From NCBI GenBank assembly GCA_028876385.1, contig JAGWSF010000236.1, positions 1 to 33,139 of the forward strand: DNA of 33,139 bases. The letters are read 5' to 3'. Positions 15,003 to 23,607 of the stretch are shown here, one piece after another. The DNA is from Acidobacteriota bacterium (GTDB taxonomy: Bacteria; Actinomycetota; Acidimicrobiia; Acidimicrobiales; Palsa-688). Positions within the stretch are counted from its first letter, which is position 1. Each line of letters begins with the position of its first letter. Made by a program: the position numbers and the translations under genes. Below the pieces are notes generated by a model. It made no database searches, had not been told where the DNA came from, and saw nothing but the letters and a program-made list of their open reading frames with translations.

Positions 15003-15373
15003 CCGCGTCCCCTATCCGTTCTCGGACCCAGAGCTCGCCGCAGCGCAGCCACAGTGGCGGCATCCAAAGTGTCGACGAACCGGCTGAGGACCCCCGCCTG
15101 GTCCGACTGCCCGTCAAGCAGCGCCCGCATCCGCCGGGCGGTCAGGCCCTGCTGGTCCAGCAGCGGGAAGTAGCAGTAACCCCGCCCGTGTGGCTCCCGG
15201 CCGACCGCCCCTTTCTCGTGCAGCCGGGACAGGATCGTGGTCACCGTCGTATACGCCAGCTCCGAGCCCAGACGGCCCCGCAACCCTTCGGGGGTGAGCG
15301 GCTCGTCCGCCGCCCACAGCGCGGCCAGAACCTCCGCCTCCAACTCCCCCGAGCCACGCCTCGCGCTCACCAC
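14999..15373 (-). CDS. BlaI/MecI-family transcriptional repressor
   Basis: A 124-residue winged-helix repressor: GELEAEVLAALWAADEPLTPEGLRGRL, then the recognition helix region LAYTTVTTILSRLHEKGAVGR, a GRGYCYFPL wing and a C-terminal dimerisation segment. GTG 15373 has GGAG 6 nt upstream. It is followed with a four-base overlap by an M56 protease gene, the classical BlaI-BlaR1 arrangement. A dyad resembling BlaI operators lies 10 nt before the start, consistent with autorepression. Matching dyads precede three other genes in this window. Confidence 0.93.
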   Translation of the reverse strand: MVSARRGSGELEAEVLAALWAADEPLTPEGLRGRLGSELAYTTVTTILSRLHEKGAVGREPHGRGYCYFPLLDQQGLTARRMRALLDGQSDQAGVLSRFVDTLDAATVAALRRALGPRTDRGRG

Positions 15374-15383
15374 AGCTCCGATC

Positions 15384-15401
15384 CACTACATGACTGTCGT
15401 A
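15384..15401. promoter_or_regulatory. BlaI-like operator before blaI
   Basis: CACTACA-tgac-TGTCGTA: one mismatch to the dyad TACnACA-N4-TGTnGTA. It lies 10 nt upstream of the repressor's GTG. Confidence 0.6.
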
Positions 15402-15448
15402 ACACACGCTACCGCCCTCGCGAAGCGGAGGTCAGGTCGCCCCTTTCT

Positions 15449-15466
15449 AACTACAGCTCTGCAGTA
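15449..15466. promoter_or_regulatory. BlaI-like operator before the DMT-type gene
   Basis: AACTACA-gctc-TGCAGTA: two mismatches to the dyad. It sits in the divergent region between blaI and the plus-strand transporter gene, with a -10-like TAGGAT 10 nt further on (15477-15482). Confidence 0.5.
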
Positions 15467-15525
15467 GCCCCGCCAGTAGGATCAACAGCCGTCAGACCGA
15501 CCGACCGCGGGCACCACCCAAAATC

Positions 15526-16425
15526 ATGGGCCACCCACGCAAGTCGTCAGCCCCCAGCCCCGCAGTACAACGAACTGCCGCCGTGAGCGGCGCCGGCGTC
15601 ATCGGCGTGTCCCTCGGACCCGCCCTGGTCGCCGCGACCTCGAGCGTCCTGCAACCTCGAAGCGCCCGCCAGGTCCCCTCCGGATGTCCCCGCCGACTGC
15701 TCGGCCACCTGCTCACCCGGGGCGCCTGGATGGCCGGCACCTCGCCGCCGCTGTTGGGCTCGTGCTCCACGCCTGGGCGCTGGCCAGAGGGCAGCTGGCG
15801 GTCGTACAACCCCTGCTCATCTCCGGGGTGCTCTTTGCGCTCCCCCCCAGCGCCGTGCTCGAAACGCCGGCCGTCAGCCAAGCAGTGGCTGACGGCTCTC
15901 GTGGTGGTGGCCGGGCTCGCCGCCTTCCTCGTCACCGCCCGCCCCGCAGGGGGGAAGGTGGCGCTCGATGCTGACGTCCTGGCCTGGGCCAGCACCGCCG
16001 GGGCGGCCGTGGTCGGCCTGCTCAGCCTGATCGGATGGAGATGGCCGCACGACCATGGCCCCGCCTTGCTCGGATCAGCCGCTGGAATCGGATACGGAAT
16101 AGTCGCCGGGCTGCTCAAACAGTGCTCCGCCCTCGCTCACAACAGGATCGGCACCCTCCTCGCCGACTGGCCGCTCTACGCCCTCATCGCTATGGGAGCG
16201 GCCTCCATCGTCTTGAACCAGATCGCCTCCCGGGCCGAGCCGCTCGCCCACTCCATGCCCGCCCTCACCGTCACCGACCCCGCCGCCTCGGTAGCACCGG
16301 GAGCTGTCGCCTTCCAAGAGGCCCTGGCCGCCACCCCGGTCGCTTTGACCATCCAGATCCTCGGATTCGCCACCATGGCCGCCGCGGCCGCCGACCTGGC
16401 CCGCCGCACCAAGGCCGCCCAGTAG
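15526..16425 (+). pseudogene. DMT/EamA-like membrane transporter gene with two compensating frameshifts
   Basis: The single open frame encodes 299 residues. Both ends look like a multi-helix DMT-type transporter (GVSLGPALVAATSSVLQ early; QWLTALVVVAGLAAFLVTA and GATLTVTDP-like regions late). The middle, about 15740 to 15870, is Pro/Ser/Cys-rich and not membrane-like. Over that stretch the neighbouring frame (codons starting at positions divisible by 3) reads LAAAVGLVLHAWALARGQ then LAVVQPLLISGVLFALP, exactly the missing helices. A 1-nt deletion near 15740 and a 1-nt insertion near 15870-15890 would explain this. It may be a damaged gene or assembly errors. GTG 15583 is a plausible alternative start. 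A BlaI-like dyad lies upstream. Confidence 0.68.
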
Positions 16426-16463
16426 GCCCACCACCATCCAACTGCCAGAAACCGCGGTTCACC

Positions 16464-16481
16464 TACTACAGTACTGTCGCA
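16464..16481. promoter_or_regulatory. BlaI-like operator before the PAP2 gene
   Basis: TACTACA-gtac-TGTCGCA: one mismatch to the dyad. It lies 86 nt upstream of the PAP2 start codon. Confidence 0.58.
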
Positions 16482-16567
16482 GAGGCGGGACCCCGGGTCG
16501 CGTCCGACGACAAAAGGTTCGTCCCGGCGGAAGAACCACCGAGGTCACCACGAGGAGAGAGATCACC

Positions 16568-17332
16568 TTGGTTGCCAAAGCACCCCAACCTGCGGCCAGA
16601 ACCAAGCCCGCCGCGGACAGAGGGCCACTACTTCGCCTCGCAGGCGTGCTCATCGCCGCAGCCGCCGTCATCTTCGCCGTCGGCCTCGGGCTCGGCCTGG
16701 CGTTCGTCGGCACCCACGGCGGCGGCGCCATACAAAGCTGGGACAACCAGGTCCAGGCGTGGAGCCTGCACCACCGTGGCGGGCTGGTAGGCGCAGCCAA
16801 GATAGTCGCCTTCCTCGGCGACGCCCCCAAACTGGCGGTCGTGACGGTGATCATCAGCGCCATCTGGTGGCTAGCCAGCCGCTCCACACTGTCCCTGCTC
16901 CCCATCGCCGCCTACCTCGGCGGCGAGTTCCAGGTGTTCGCCATCCGCCAGATCATCCACCGCCACCGGCCGCCCACCGCCAACTACCCCGCCCCCGGCG
17001 CCATACCCGGCATCCACGAGACCAGCTTCTCGTACCCCTCCGGCCACTCCGTCGCAGTCACCGCCATACTCATCACCATTGCCGCCACCGCCGCCTACAG
17101 CCGACACCAATGGTGGCCACTCATCCCCGGCGTCATCGCCTCCATGTACATCGCCGACACCCGCCTGGTCCTCGGCGTCCACTGGTTCAGCGACGTCACA
17201 TTCGGCCTCATACTCGGCACCGCCTGGGGACTCACCGTCGCCTGGGCCGGCCAACGCCTCACATGGAACCACCTAACCGCCTGGATCCCCCAGGTCCGAC
17301 CCCTGCATGGCAACACGCCCAAATCGCTATAA
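16568..17332 (+). CDS. PAP2-family membrane phosphatase
   Basis: A 254-residue membrane protein with about six helices and the three PAP2 phosphatase motifs in order: RQIIHRHRPP (KX6RP type), YPSGHSVAV and the DTRLVLGVHWFSD segment (SRX5HX3D type). Family members dephosphorylate undecaprenyl pyrophosphate, phosphatidic acid or phosphatidylglycerol phosphate on the outer face of the membrane. The start TTG 16568 has a purine-rich GAGGAGAGAG region about 10 nt upstream. With a BlaI-like dyad in its promoter, a role in recycling the lipid carrier under wall stress is plausible but inferred. Confidence 0.9.
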   Translation: MVAKAPQPAARTKPAADRGPLLRLAGVLIAAAAVIFAVGLGLGLAFVGTHGGGAIQSWDNQVQAWSLHHRGGLVGAAKIVAFLGDAPKLAVVTVIISAIWWLASRSTLSLLPIAAYLGGEFQVFAIRQIIHRHRPPTANYPAPGAIPGIHETSFSYPSGHSVAVTAILITIAATAAYSRHQWWPLIPGVIASMYIADTRLVLGVHWFSDVTFGLILGTAWGLTVAWAGQRLTWNHLTAWIPQVRPLHGNTPKSL

Positions 17333-17642
17333 GGGCAACAATCTCGCACCGCCCGACAGACAACCGGACGGCCTCGGACCATCTAGGGCACGCCGCGATG
17401 CTGCACACACGAGCCGCTCATGGCACTGGTGGCAGCGAAGAGCACCCGAAGCCGGCCCACTAGCAGCACCGCCATCGAATCCGGCTGGCGTCGCCACAAC
17501 CGCCCATAACGACGAAGCGGCGACGCCTCCAATGAGCACGTACTCGGCGTTCGGCTCACATCGGCCGAGCGGCGCTCGCCACTGTGAGCGGCCGATCCGG
17601 CGTGCGAACACCCCACACCGACCATGTGCTGGGGACGGATGG
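17333..17642. other. Intergenic region between the PAP2 gene and the recombinase operon
   Basis: No gene is evident. It contains the nested hairpin at 17554-17589 just downstream of tnpC. One end of the Tn554-like element may lie here. Confidence 0.5.
17554..17589 (-). terminator. Nested hairpin downstream of tnpC
   Basis: Outer arms GCTCACA (17554-17560) and TGTGAGC (17583-17589) enclose an inner CGAGC-GGC-GCTCG hairpin. It lies 54 nt beyond the tnpC stop. There is no T-run, so it may be a terminator of unusual type or part of the element's end. Confidence 0.35.
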
Positions 17643-18248
17643 TCAGGCCTCGGGCTTGTTCAGGCGCCTCGTCAACTCGCTGTTCAGCTTCCGGACCGCG
17701 GCGAGCTCCTCGTCACGCTCGGCCAGCTGAATCTGAAGGTGGCGCTGCTCTTCATGGAGAGCTCGGAGGCGCTGCTCGGCGATGGGGTCGAGGTCCTGTC
17801 CAAGACGTAGGGTTTCCGTGAGATTGGATTCGACCTGAGCGCCATCCAACTCGCCAAGGCGTCGCTCAAGTGCGGCTATCTGACGACGGAGCCGCCGGAT
17901 CGTGCCTTTGGCGTTGGCCAGTTCTGCCTGAAGTGATTCCGCGGTGGGTCGGGCTTCGTGGACCGCCATAGCGGCACGTGTGGCAGAACCGCTCGTCATC
18001 TGGCTCCGTAGGTACGTCACCGGGCCTCCGCCGAAGACTTCGTCGCAGATCTGACAGGGCTCGGACTCGTGCCGGTAGAGGAACGGCTCGGTCACCCCGG
18101 CCATGCGTGTGATCGCCGCGGCAGAGAGGACCACGCCATTGTCCCGGCAAGAGTTGATCGCAACCCGCAGGGCAAGGTGTTTTGCCTTGCTGACGCTTTG
18201 GCGCTGTGCCCGAATCGGCGCGCTCCTGGATCGCCCAGAATCGTTCAT
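17643..18248 (-). CDS. tnpC: Tn554 TnpC-like accessory protein (DUF6262-like)
   Basis: A 201-residue protein. The N-terminal 60 residues look like a helix-turn-helix (VVLSAAAITRMAGVTEPFLYRH), followed by a short CQICDEVFGGGP insertion and then a long heptad-like coiled coil (about residues 100-195, rich in Glu, Arg and Leu). TnpC proteins assist orientation and frequency of Tn554 transposition. Its ATG overlaps the tnpB stop by four bases (ATGA), so it is the third gene of a coupled operon. The CxxC motif might bind zinc; that is unproven. Confidence 0.78.
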   Translation of the reverse strand: MNDSGRSRSAPIRAQRQSVSKAKHLALRVAINSCRDNGVVLSAAAITRMAGVTEPFLYRHESEPCQICDEVFGGGPVTYLRSQMTSGSATRAAMAVHEARPTAESLQAELANAKGTIRRLRRQIAALERRLGELDGAQVESNLTETLRLGQDLDPIAEQRLRALHEEQRHLQIQLAERDEELAAVRKLNSELTRRLNKPEA

Positions 18249-20032
18249 CTGGCAAAACCTGTGGCACCCGGAGCCCGCCTGTCAGTGCCCGGGAAGAGAT
18301 CGGGGGCGTCACTGCGGATCTTCCGGCCCAGCTTGACGGGCACGGCTTCGCCCAGCTGCGCTCGACCGGTTCGGAGGACGCTCACACACCGTTCGATCTC
18401 CCGACGTTCGTCCTGGGTCAGAGCATCCATCTCGCTCTGGCATCGCCGTATGAGGTGGCGAACACGTTCGACCTCCTCGGGTGCCGGCATGGCAGAGTGC
18501 CGGGCCCAGGGCTCAATGACGTCGTCGCCGGCGGCCAACAGCCGTTCTCGGGCGAGCAGAAGTTCGTCCAGGTAGTTCTGGAGCTCTGGAATGTAGGAGG
18601 GGTCCGTCCGAAAGTGGGCGCATCCCAGGCAGCGCATGCGGTATGGGCAGCTGTGGCCGCCAGCCTTGACGTTGCTTGGCTCGACGCAGATTCCGAACGG
18701 GACGGTCACTGACCCAACGGCGGTTCGGTGACGGTCCTCGGCTGCGAGCACCTGCAAGCCTCCGGTGACCAGTGACCCGTTGTTGGACATCTGCACGCGG
18801 CTGAGCCTGACCACGGCGTCGTGGCGGCGGCGGGCGGTCATCCGGTAGTACACCTGTGTAGTGTCCGGCTTTGAGTGCCCGAGCAGGTCCTGGAGGACCT
18901 CCAAGACGGTTCCGCTGTCGGCGTGGTCCTGGGCCCAGGTGTGTCGGAAGGCGTAGAGGTAGATCTTCCGGGCCGGGAACGAGGTTTGACTGTCAGAACA
19001 AGCCCTTCCGTCCTCGTCAACGTCCGGTGCCCGGAGATCGCCAAGTTCGGAGCACCAGTTCTTCACGGCTGCCTGGATTTGGAAGACGGCGAGACGCCGG
19101 CGTCCGTCGGGGTTGCGGAAGGGAGCCGGAAACAACGGGAGCTGAGCGACGGGCGTGTTCGGGAACTGCTCCCGAACCCGGGCTCTTTGCGCCTCGATCA
19201 CAGAGGCCTCGGTGTTTCCTATCGGTAGGCGGTATCCGACGAGGCCGACTTTCGGCATGTCGTGCACCAGCACGGGGTGCCTCCACTCAACGCTGTCATC
19301 CCCGGTGTAGACGTTGAAGTCCAGACACCCTTCCAACGGCAGTGCACAAAGCTCTCCTGGGCGCCGCCCGGTTCCTAGCGCCAGCTGCACCCAGGCAGCC
19401 GCCCATGGGCCTGCAACAGCCTCCAGAAGGGATAAGGCCTTGGCCGACAGCAACTGGCGGACAACGGCCCGTGGCAGTGCCCGGCTGGGTTCATCGGGCC
19501 CACTGCGGCGGCCCTTTGGAACGTCGAAACGACCGACGGCGAAATCTCCGGGCAGGTTGGCCATTTCGCCAAGGCCCCACTCGCGGGCGTCTCCGAGCAG
19601 GCGGCCGAGATATCGCACAGCTCGCTGCTGGCCTTGATAGCTCAGCAGACCGGCTTCCCGAAGTTGTCCGAGGCGCACCAGGTGGGTCTCCATGTCGCTG
19701 CGGCCGAGAGCCGAGGGTCGATTGCCCCCATCGCTTCGTTGGAGCAGGCTCGCAGACAGGAGAGCAGCGGCGAGAACGACGTCGTGGGGGTACTTGCCTC
19801 AAAGCTGTCGTAGGAGCGCCCGGTGCACCCACTCCTTGGTGATGGCCAGCAGCCAGTCCTGATGGACGCCCGTGGCACCCTGCCGACTCCTGTCGGGACG
19901 ACCCCTGAAGGTCACCCAACGAAGGGCTACGTCGGAGCCGTAAAGACGAAGGTCCCATCGGTCGAGCGGCCACTGTTCGGCCAGCGCCGAGGGCTGGTCG
20001 ACTGCGGTAACGAGCGCCAGGTTGGCAGTCAA
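18245..20032 (-). pseudogene. tnpB: Tn554 TnpB-like tyrosine recombinase interrupted by an in-frame TGA
   Basis: Read through, the frame from TTG 20032 (overlapping the tnpA stop as TTGA) to 18245 gives about 595 codons, near the size of Tn554 TnpB. A TGA at 19801-19799 stops it after 77 residues (RALLRQL, stop, GKYPHDVVLAAALL); both sides are in the same frame and look coding. The C-terminal part has recombinase motifs: GTGRRPGEL with the first Arg, YAFRHTWAQ, LLGHSKPDTTQVYY with the Tyr, and a Cys cluster CPYRMRCLGCAHFRTDPS. The next in-frame ATG is 19693, inside the core-binding domain. The gene is probably inactive unless the TGA is read through, or the base is an error. Confidence 0.75.
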
Positions 20033-21120
20033 CGAGCCCCGTTCCCGAGGCGGTCCGCAAGACGCTCCACGGCCGCACGTCTCTGGGCGTCGCTGATGTG
20101 GATGTAGGGCTGTGCGGAGGCGATGTTGCTCCACCCGAGGAGCGCCTGCAGTTCGTCTCGAGTGGCCCCGGCGGAAAGATGTTCCGACGCTGCGAAGTGG
20201 CGGAGCATGTGAGGCACGATGGGACGATCGCACGCCCGGCTCGACAAGCGCTCAAACAGCTTGTTCACGTTACGGGCCGTTATCGCTTCGCCTCTCGTCG
20301 GGCCGGCAAGAGCCACGATGAGCATGTCGTTCGATGCGGACTCGGCGACACCATCGCGTTCGACCATGAAAGCGTCGTAGAACCCGAGCATGATCGGAGG
20401 CACTTGGACGCAGAAGTCGAATCGCGCCTTCGACCATGCCCCGTTTGGGTTTCGGCGGCGCACTACGTGAAGGTGCTCACCTGCAGTACGGCATCGCTCA
20501 CCGGGCCGGGCAGGGTCTTCGAGCCCGTAGCTCCAGACATCGGGCACGAGGTGGACATCCGAGTGACGTAGACCCAAGGCCTGGCCGACGCGCAGGCCGA
20601 GAACGGCGAGCAGCAAGATTAGGAACCGGTCTCGGGCGGTGTTGGCACCTCGTAGGAGGGCGAGGACTTCACCACTTGTCGCATGGTCGGGCTCGGACGC
20701 CCTTCGGGGTTCTCGTCGCCTATGGCGGACCCGTGACCCGGGCAGTGACTGGTAACCCTCGCGGGCGGCGAGCTCGTAGAGGTGCCCTATGACCTCGACA
20801 GGGACCGTGCCGTCACCGGCGCCGAATCGGTACATCTCCCGCACGGCCATAAGGATGCGGTTGATCCGTCCGGCGGTCCGTGCCGAGCCGGCGCTCCGCC
20901 CGCTCTCGATGGGTGTTGTGGCCAGAAACGAAACGAACAGGTGCAGGTCCCTCGCAGCGTGCGTCAGGTCACGACCGGTCAGTTCCGCCCACGACAGGAA
21001 CAACGCCACCGAGCTGGCGTACTCGGCGCTGGTCGTTTCGGCCTGCGCCCGGCCGAAGTACCGGGTCTCTAGCCAACGGGACGCCAAGGGATGCCGGTGG
21101 TAGTCGTCATCGACCACCAC
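20029..21120 (-). CDS. tnpA: Tn554 TnpA-like tyrosine recombinase
   Basis: A 363-residue site-specific recombinase, the same size as Tn554 TnpA. The N-terminal SAM-like core-binding domain spans about 10-110. The catalytic domain has Arg in LLAVLGLRVGQALGLRHSDV, the HMLRHFAASEHL box, W in LLGWSNI, and nucleophile Tyr in SAQPYIHIS. The start is GTG 21120, without a clear ribosome binding site; the frame is open about 60 nt further upstream but has no good alternative start. Its stop overlaps a TTG that starts tnpB. An 8-bp inverted repeat lies about 95-140 nt upstream. Confidence 0.9.
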   Translation of the reverse strand: MVVDDDYHRHPLASRWLETRYFGRAQAETTSAEYASSVALFLSWAELTGRDLTHAARDLHLFVSFLATTPIESGRSAGSARTAGRINRILMAVREMYRFGAGDGTVPVEVIGHLYELAAREGYQSLPGSRVRHRRREPRRASEPDHATSGEVLALLRGANTARDRFLILLLAVLGLRVGQALGLRHSDVHLVPDVWSYGLEDPARPGERCRTAGEHLHVVRRRNPNGAWSKARFDFCVQVPPIMLGFYDAFMVERDGVAESASNDMLIVALAGPTRGEAITARNVNKLFERLSSRACDRPIVPHMLRHFAASEHLSAGATRDELQALLGWSNIASAQPYIHISDAQRRAAVERLADRLGNGAR

Positions 21121-21214
21121 GTAGTAGGCGCCCAGGTGAGGAGTGCTGACGCGCAGACGTCTGAACGGGATGAGCTCGAAGCTACGGCACGTCGTTTAGT
21201 GGTTCGCGGATGGT

Positions 21215-21259
21215 GCTTACAGGATGCGTTACGCGGTGATCCATACAGTGTCTGTAAGC
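21215..21259. repeat. Inverted repeat GCTTACAG / CTGTAAGC upstream of tnpA
   Basis: Perfect 8-bp arms at 21215-21222 and 21252-21259 with a 29-nt spacer that includes another TACAG. It lies in an AT-richer intergenic patch between tnpA and the OLD-family gene. It could be a recombinase binding site at the element's end or a regulatory dyad. Confidence 0.6.
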
Positions 21260-21430
21260 CCTCTACTGGTACCAAGAACAGCCTGTTGGGTAAATCCCCT
21301 GTCTGCGTGGCGAAGGTCGACCTGGCCAGCCGTCTCACCGGGCCCCGGCGGTGCTGTGTGCACCGGGTGCCCGGCGGCCTCGCCGGCCGCCCGGAGGGGG
21401 TAGGGGGCGGTGTCCGGCCGAGCGCGACGC

Positions 21431-23350
21431 CTAGGGCAAGGTGGCGTTCAGCCGCTTGAACAGGCACTCAAATCGTTCGAGCGTTGTCTCGCTCAGCTCC
21501 TGAAGCACTTCGTCCCGGTGTCGGAGCAGATGGTCGGCGGGGCGGCCGTGGTTGAACTCGCCTCGGGCCCGCTCGATGCGCTTCAGGATGCGGTCGGCGC
21601 CGACCAGCTCCCCAGCGGTCAGGGCGGTGCCTCCGAGCGCGCTGTTGTAGAGGCGCAGATACTCGTCGACCTCGAAGAGGTCCTCGATGTCCGCCTCGGC
21701 GGTAGCGGTGATCTCGGCGGGTGTGACGAAGCGGTCCGCGGGTAGCCGTCCCTTGCGCACCAGGTCGGCGATCGCCTGGTTCTCTCGCCCAGCGTCCACG
21801 AGGACCGTCACGTCCAAGTGGTGGCCGAGAAGCGCCAGGAAGCTCGGAACCTTGGTGACGCTGCCGACCGGCAGGAGCGTCCAACGCGGGTCGAGCCCGC
21901 TGCGACCGAGGGTCTCGAGGTGGTCGCTGAGCACCTGTAGGTAGGTGAAGTCGCTGGTGCCTTCGAGCAGCAGGTTATGGGGAGCGATGAACAGGTTCTG
22001 TCCCAGGTCGTAGCCGAGGGCGGCCTGGAGTGGGAAGAGGGTGTCCCGGTCGGTGCTCATCACGTCAGCTGTGACCTTCGAGCCGACCTTCTTGCCCTTG
22101 TCCTCGACGAGCCGGGCCCGGTCGAGTCGGCCAGCTTCGACCATGAAAGGCGAGTGGGTGGAGTAGATCACCTGGTGGTCGGGTGAGAGGCGCTCCTCGA
22201 TGAAGCGCAGGAAGTCGCGCTGCGCCCGGGCGTGGAGGGTGAGGGCCGGCTCGTCCAAGAGGATCACCATCCGCTGGTTGCGCCCCTCATACTCCGAGAA
22301 CGACGCCAGGAAGGAGAAGAACCACCGGAACCCGTTCGAGCGAGTGTCGATGTTCGAGGTGTGACCGTGGCGACGGTCCTTGACCCGGACCTCGAGGTAC
22401 CGGGCGACTGCGGTCTGGCCCTGCGGAGTGTTCTGGGTGTCCTTGTCCACGTCGATCAGGACCTCGAGGTCCTGCGACTGCGACCAGTACTCCGCCATCT
22501 CGTCGGTCAGCTTGTTGGAGACCGCCTCCAGCTCGGCCTTACGGCTCTCGTAGTCCTCGGCGATCACCGCCGCGTTGTCTGCCCCGGCGAGGCGGAGCAG
22601 GGCGAGCGCAGTCCGATCAGGGTGGCGTAGGTCCTGCTCAGGGGTGTTGAACACGGTGTGCAGGTCGGTCCGCCCGCCGATGAAGTGGTACTCGCTGAAG
22701 TAGAAGAACCGGGGCATCAGGTCGAGGAGCACGTTGCGGACGGTGGCGTGGAAGTCCTGGCCGGCCACTGCCTCAGCCGATGTGCGGATAGCGCCCGCCG
22801 TCGGAGCGATGGCTGGGTCGACCGCCGTGCCGTCCGCCGGTGGCTGCTCGAGCTTCTGCAGCGCCGCCTCGAGGGCCTTGAAGGTGGTCACGCTGGCGAA
22901 TGCGGTGCTCAGCCGCTCGGGCACTCCGGTTCTGTCAACCACCCCCCTGACGGCCGCCTGCTCGTCCGGGCCGACGTCTTGACCCACGAGGTAGCCACCG
23001 TCATACTTTCGGCTGATTTCCACCGATGTGGCCCGGATTACGCCCGTCCCGAACTTCGCTTCGAGTGCCGACAGGTCGGATGGCTCGAGCTCGAAGGTGC
23101 ACGTGACCGGACAGGTCCCTTCGACCTTGCCGGCCACCTTCCGGTCGTCGGTGTACAGCCACCGGGGGTAGTGCTGGAGGTTGTGGAATGACACGCCATC
23201 GGTGGGTCGTAGCAGGTGGAGCGCCTGGAGGAAGGCCGTTTTGCCCGACTCGTTCTTTCCGACGAGCGCCGTGATGTCGGGCTGGATCGGTACGAGCTCG
23301 GAGTCGTCGAAGTTGCGGAACTTCTGGACGTGGGCAGACAGCAGCTTCAT
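21431..23350 (-). CDS. OLD-family ATP-dependent nuclease (ABC-type ATPase plus TOPRIM)
   Basis: A 639-residue protein. Walker A is GKNESGKT (residues 31-38), there is an ABC-like signature region around TRSNGFRWFFSF, Walker B is MVILLDEPALTLH (about 360-372), and the H-loop is VIYSTHSPFMV. A C-terminal TOPRIM domain follows with NLLLEGTSDFTYL (about 459) and TVLVDAGRENQ. OLD proteins are DNA nucleases and many act in phage defence. Class 2 members pair with a UvrD-like helicase (Gabija) and others have a reverse transcriptase or a second component; no such partner is next to this gene. AGGAGG lies 8 nt upstream of ATG 23350. It stands beside a recombinase module, consistent with mobility. Confidence 0.88.
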   Translation of the reverse strand: MKLLSAHVQKFRNFDDSELVPIQPDITALVGKNESGKTAFLQALHLLRPTDGVSFHNLQHYPRWLYTDDRKVAGKVEGTCPVTCTFELEPSDLSALEAKFGTGVIRATSVEISRKYDGGYLVGQDVGPDEQAAVRGVVDRTGVPERLSTAFASVTTFKALEAALQKLEQPPADGTAVDPAIAPTAGAIRTSAEAVAGQDFHATVRNVLLDLMPRFFYFSEYHFIGGRTDLHTVFNTPEQDLRHPDRTALALLRLAGADNAAVIAEDYESRKAELEAVSNKLTDEMAEYWSQSQDLEVLIDVDKDTQNTPQGQTAVARYLEVRVKDRRHGHTSNIDTRSNGFRWFFSFLASFSEYEGRNQRMVILLDEPALTLHARAQRDFLRFIEERLSPDHQVIYSTHSPFMVEAGRLDRARLVEDKGKKVGSKVTADVMSTDRDTLFPLQAALGYDLGQNLFIAPHNLLLEGTSDFTYLQVLSDHLETLGRSGLDPRWTLLPVGSVTKVPSFLALLGHHLDVTVLVDAGRENQAIADLVRKGRLPADRFVTPAEITATAEADIEDLFEVDEYLRLYNSALGGTALTAGELVGADRILKRIERARGEFNHGRPADHLLRHRDEVLQELSETTLERFECLFKRLNATLP

Positions 23351-23607
23351 GGATGCGACCTCCTCAGGGGTTGGGTGGATGGAACCGGCTTGCCGTGCAA
23401 GCGACGGTCCCGGGTGGGCGGCGGATCGCCATCCTCTGTAGCGCCCGGCCGGGTCGGCTGACCGGAGGCTCCGGAGATCAGGCAGGCGACGCGCATCCCG
23501 GAGATGATCGCGACGCCCTGTGACAACGACGGCGGTGCTAGCCCTCTATGGCCCTGACCTGAGCGCCTCCGGCCCCCCACCGCTCGGGTCCGGTGCGCGG
23601 GTGGAAG

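Larger units (their letters stand above)
17554..21259 (-). mobile_element. Tn554-type recombinase module (tnpA-tnpB-tnpC), ends uncertain
   Basis: Three minus-strand genes overlap by four bases each: a 363-residue tyrosine recombinase, a longer tyrosine recombinase with a Cys-containing C-terminus, and a coiled-coil protein. This is the gene order and size series of Tn554-family transposons, which integrate by site-specific recombination and lack inverted terminal repeats. The outer limits given here are two inverted repeats that flank the genes; the true ends cannot be fixed without an empty site. In Tn554 cargo lies beyond tnpC, so genes at lower coordinates might be cargo. Confidence 0.7.
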
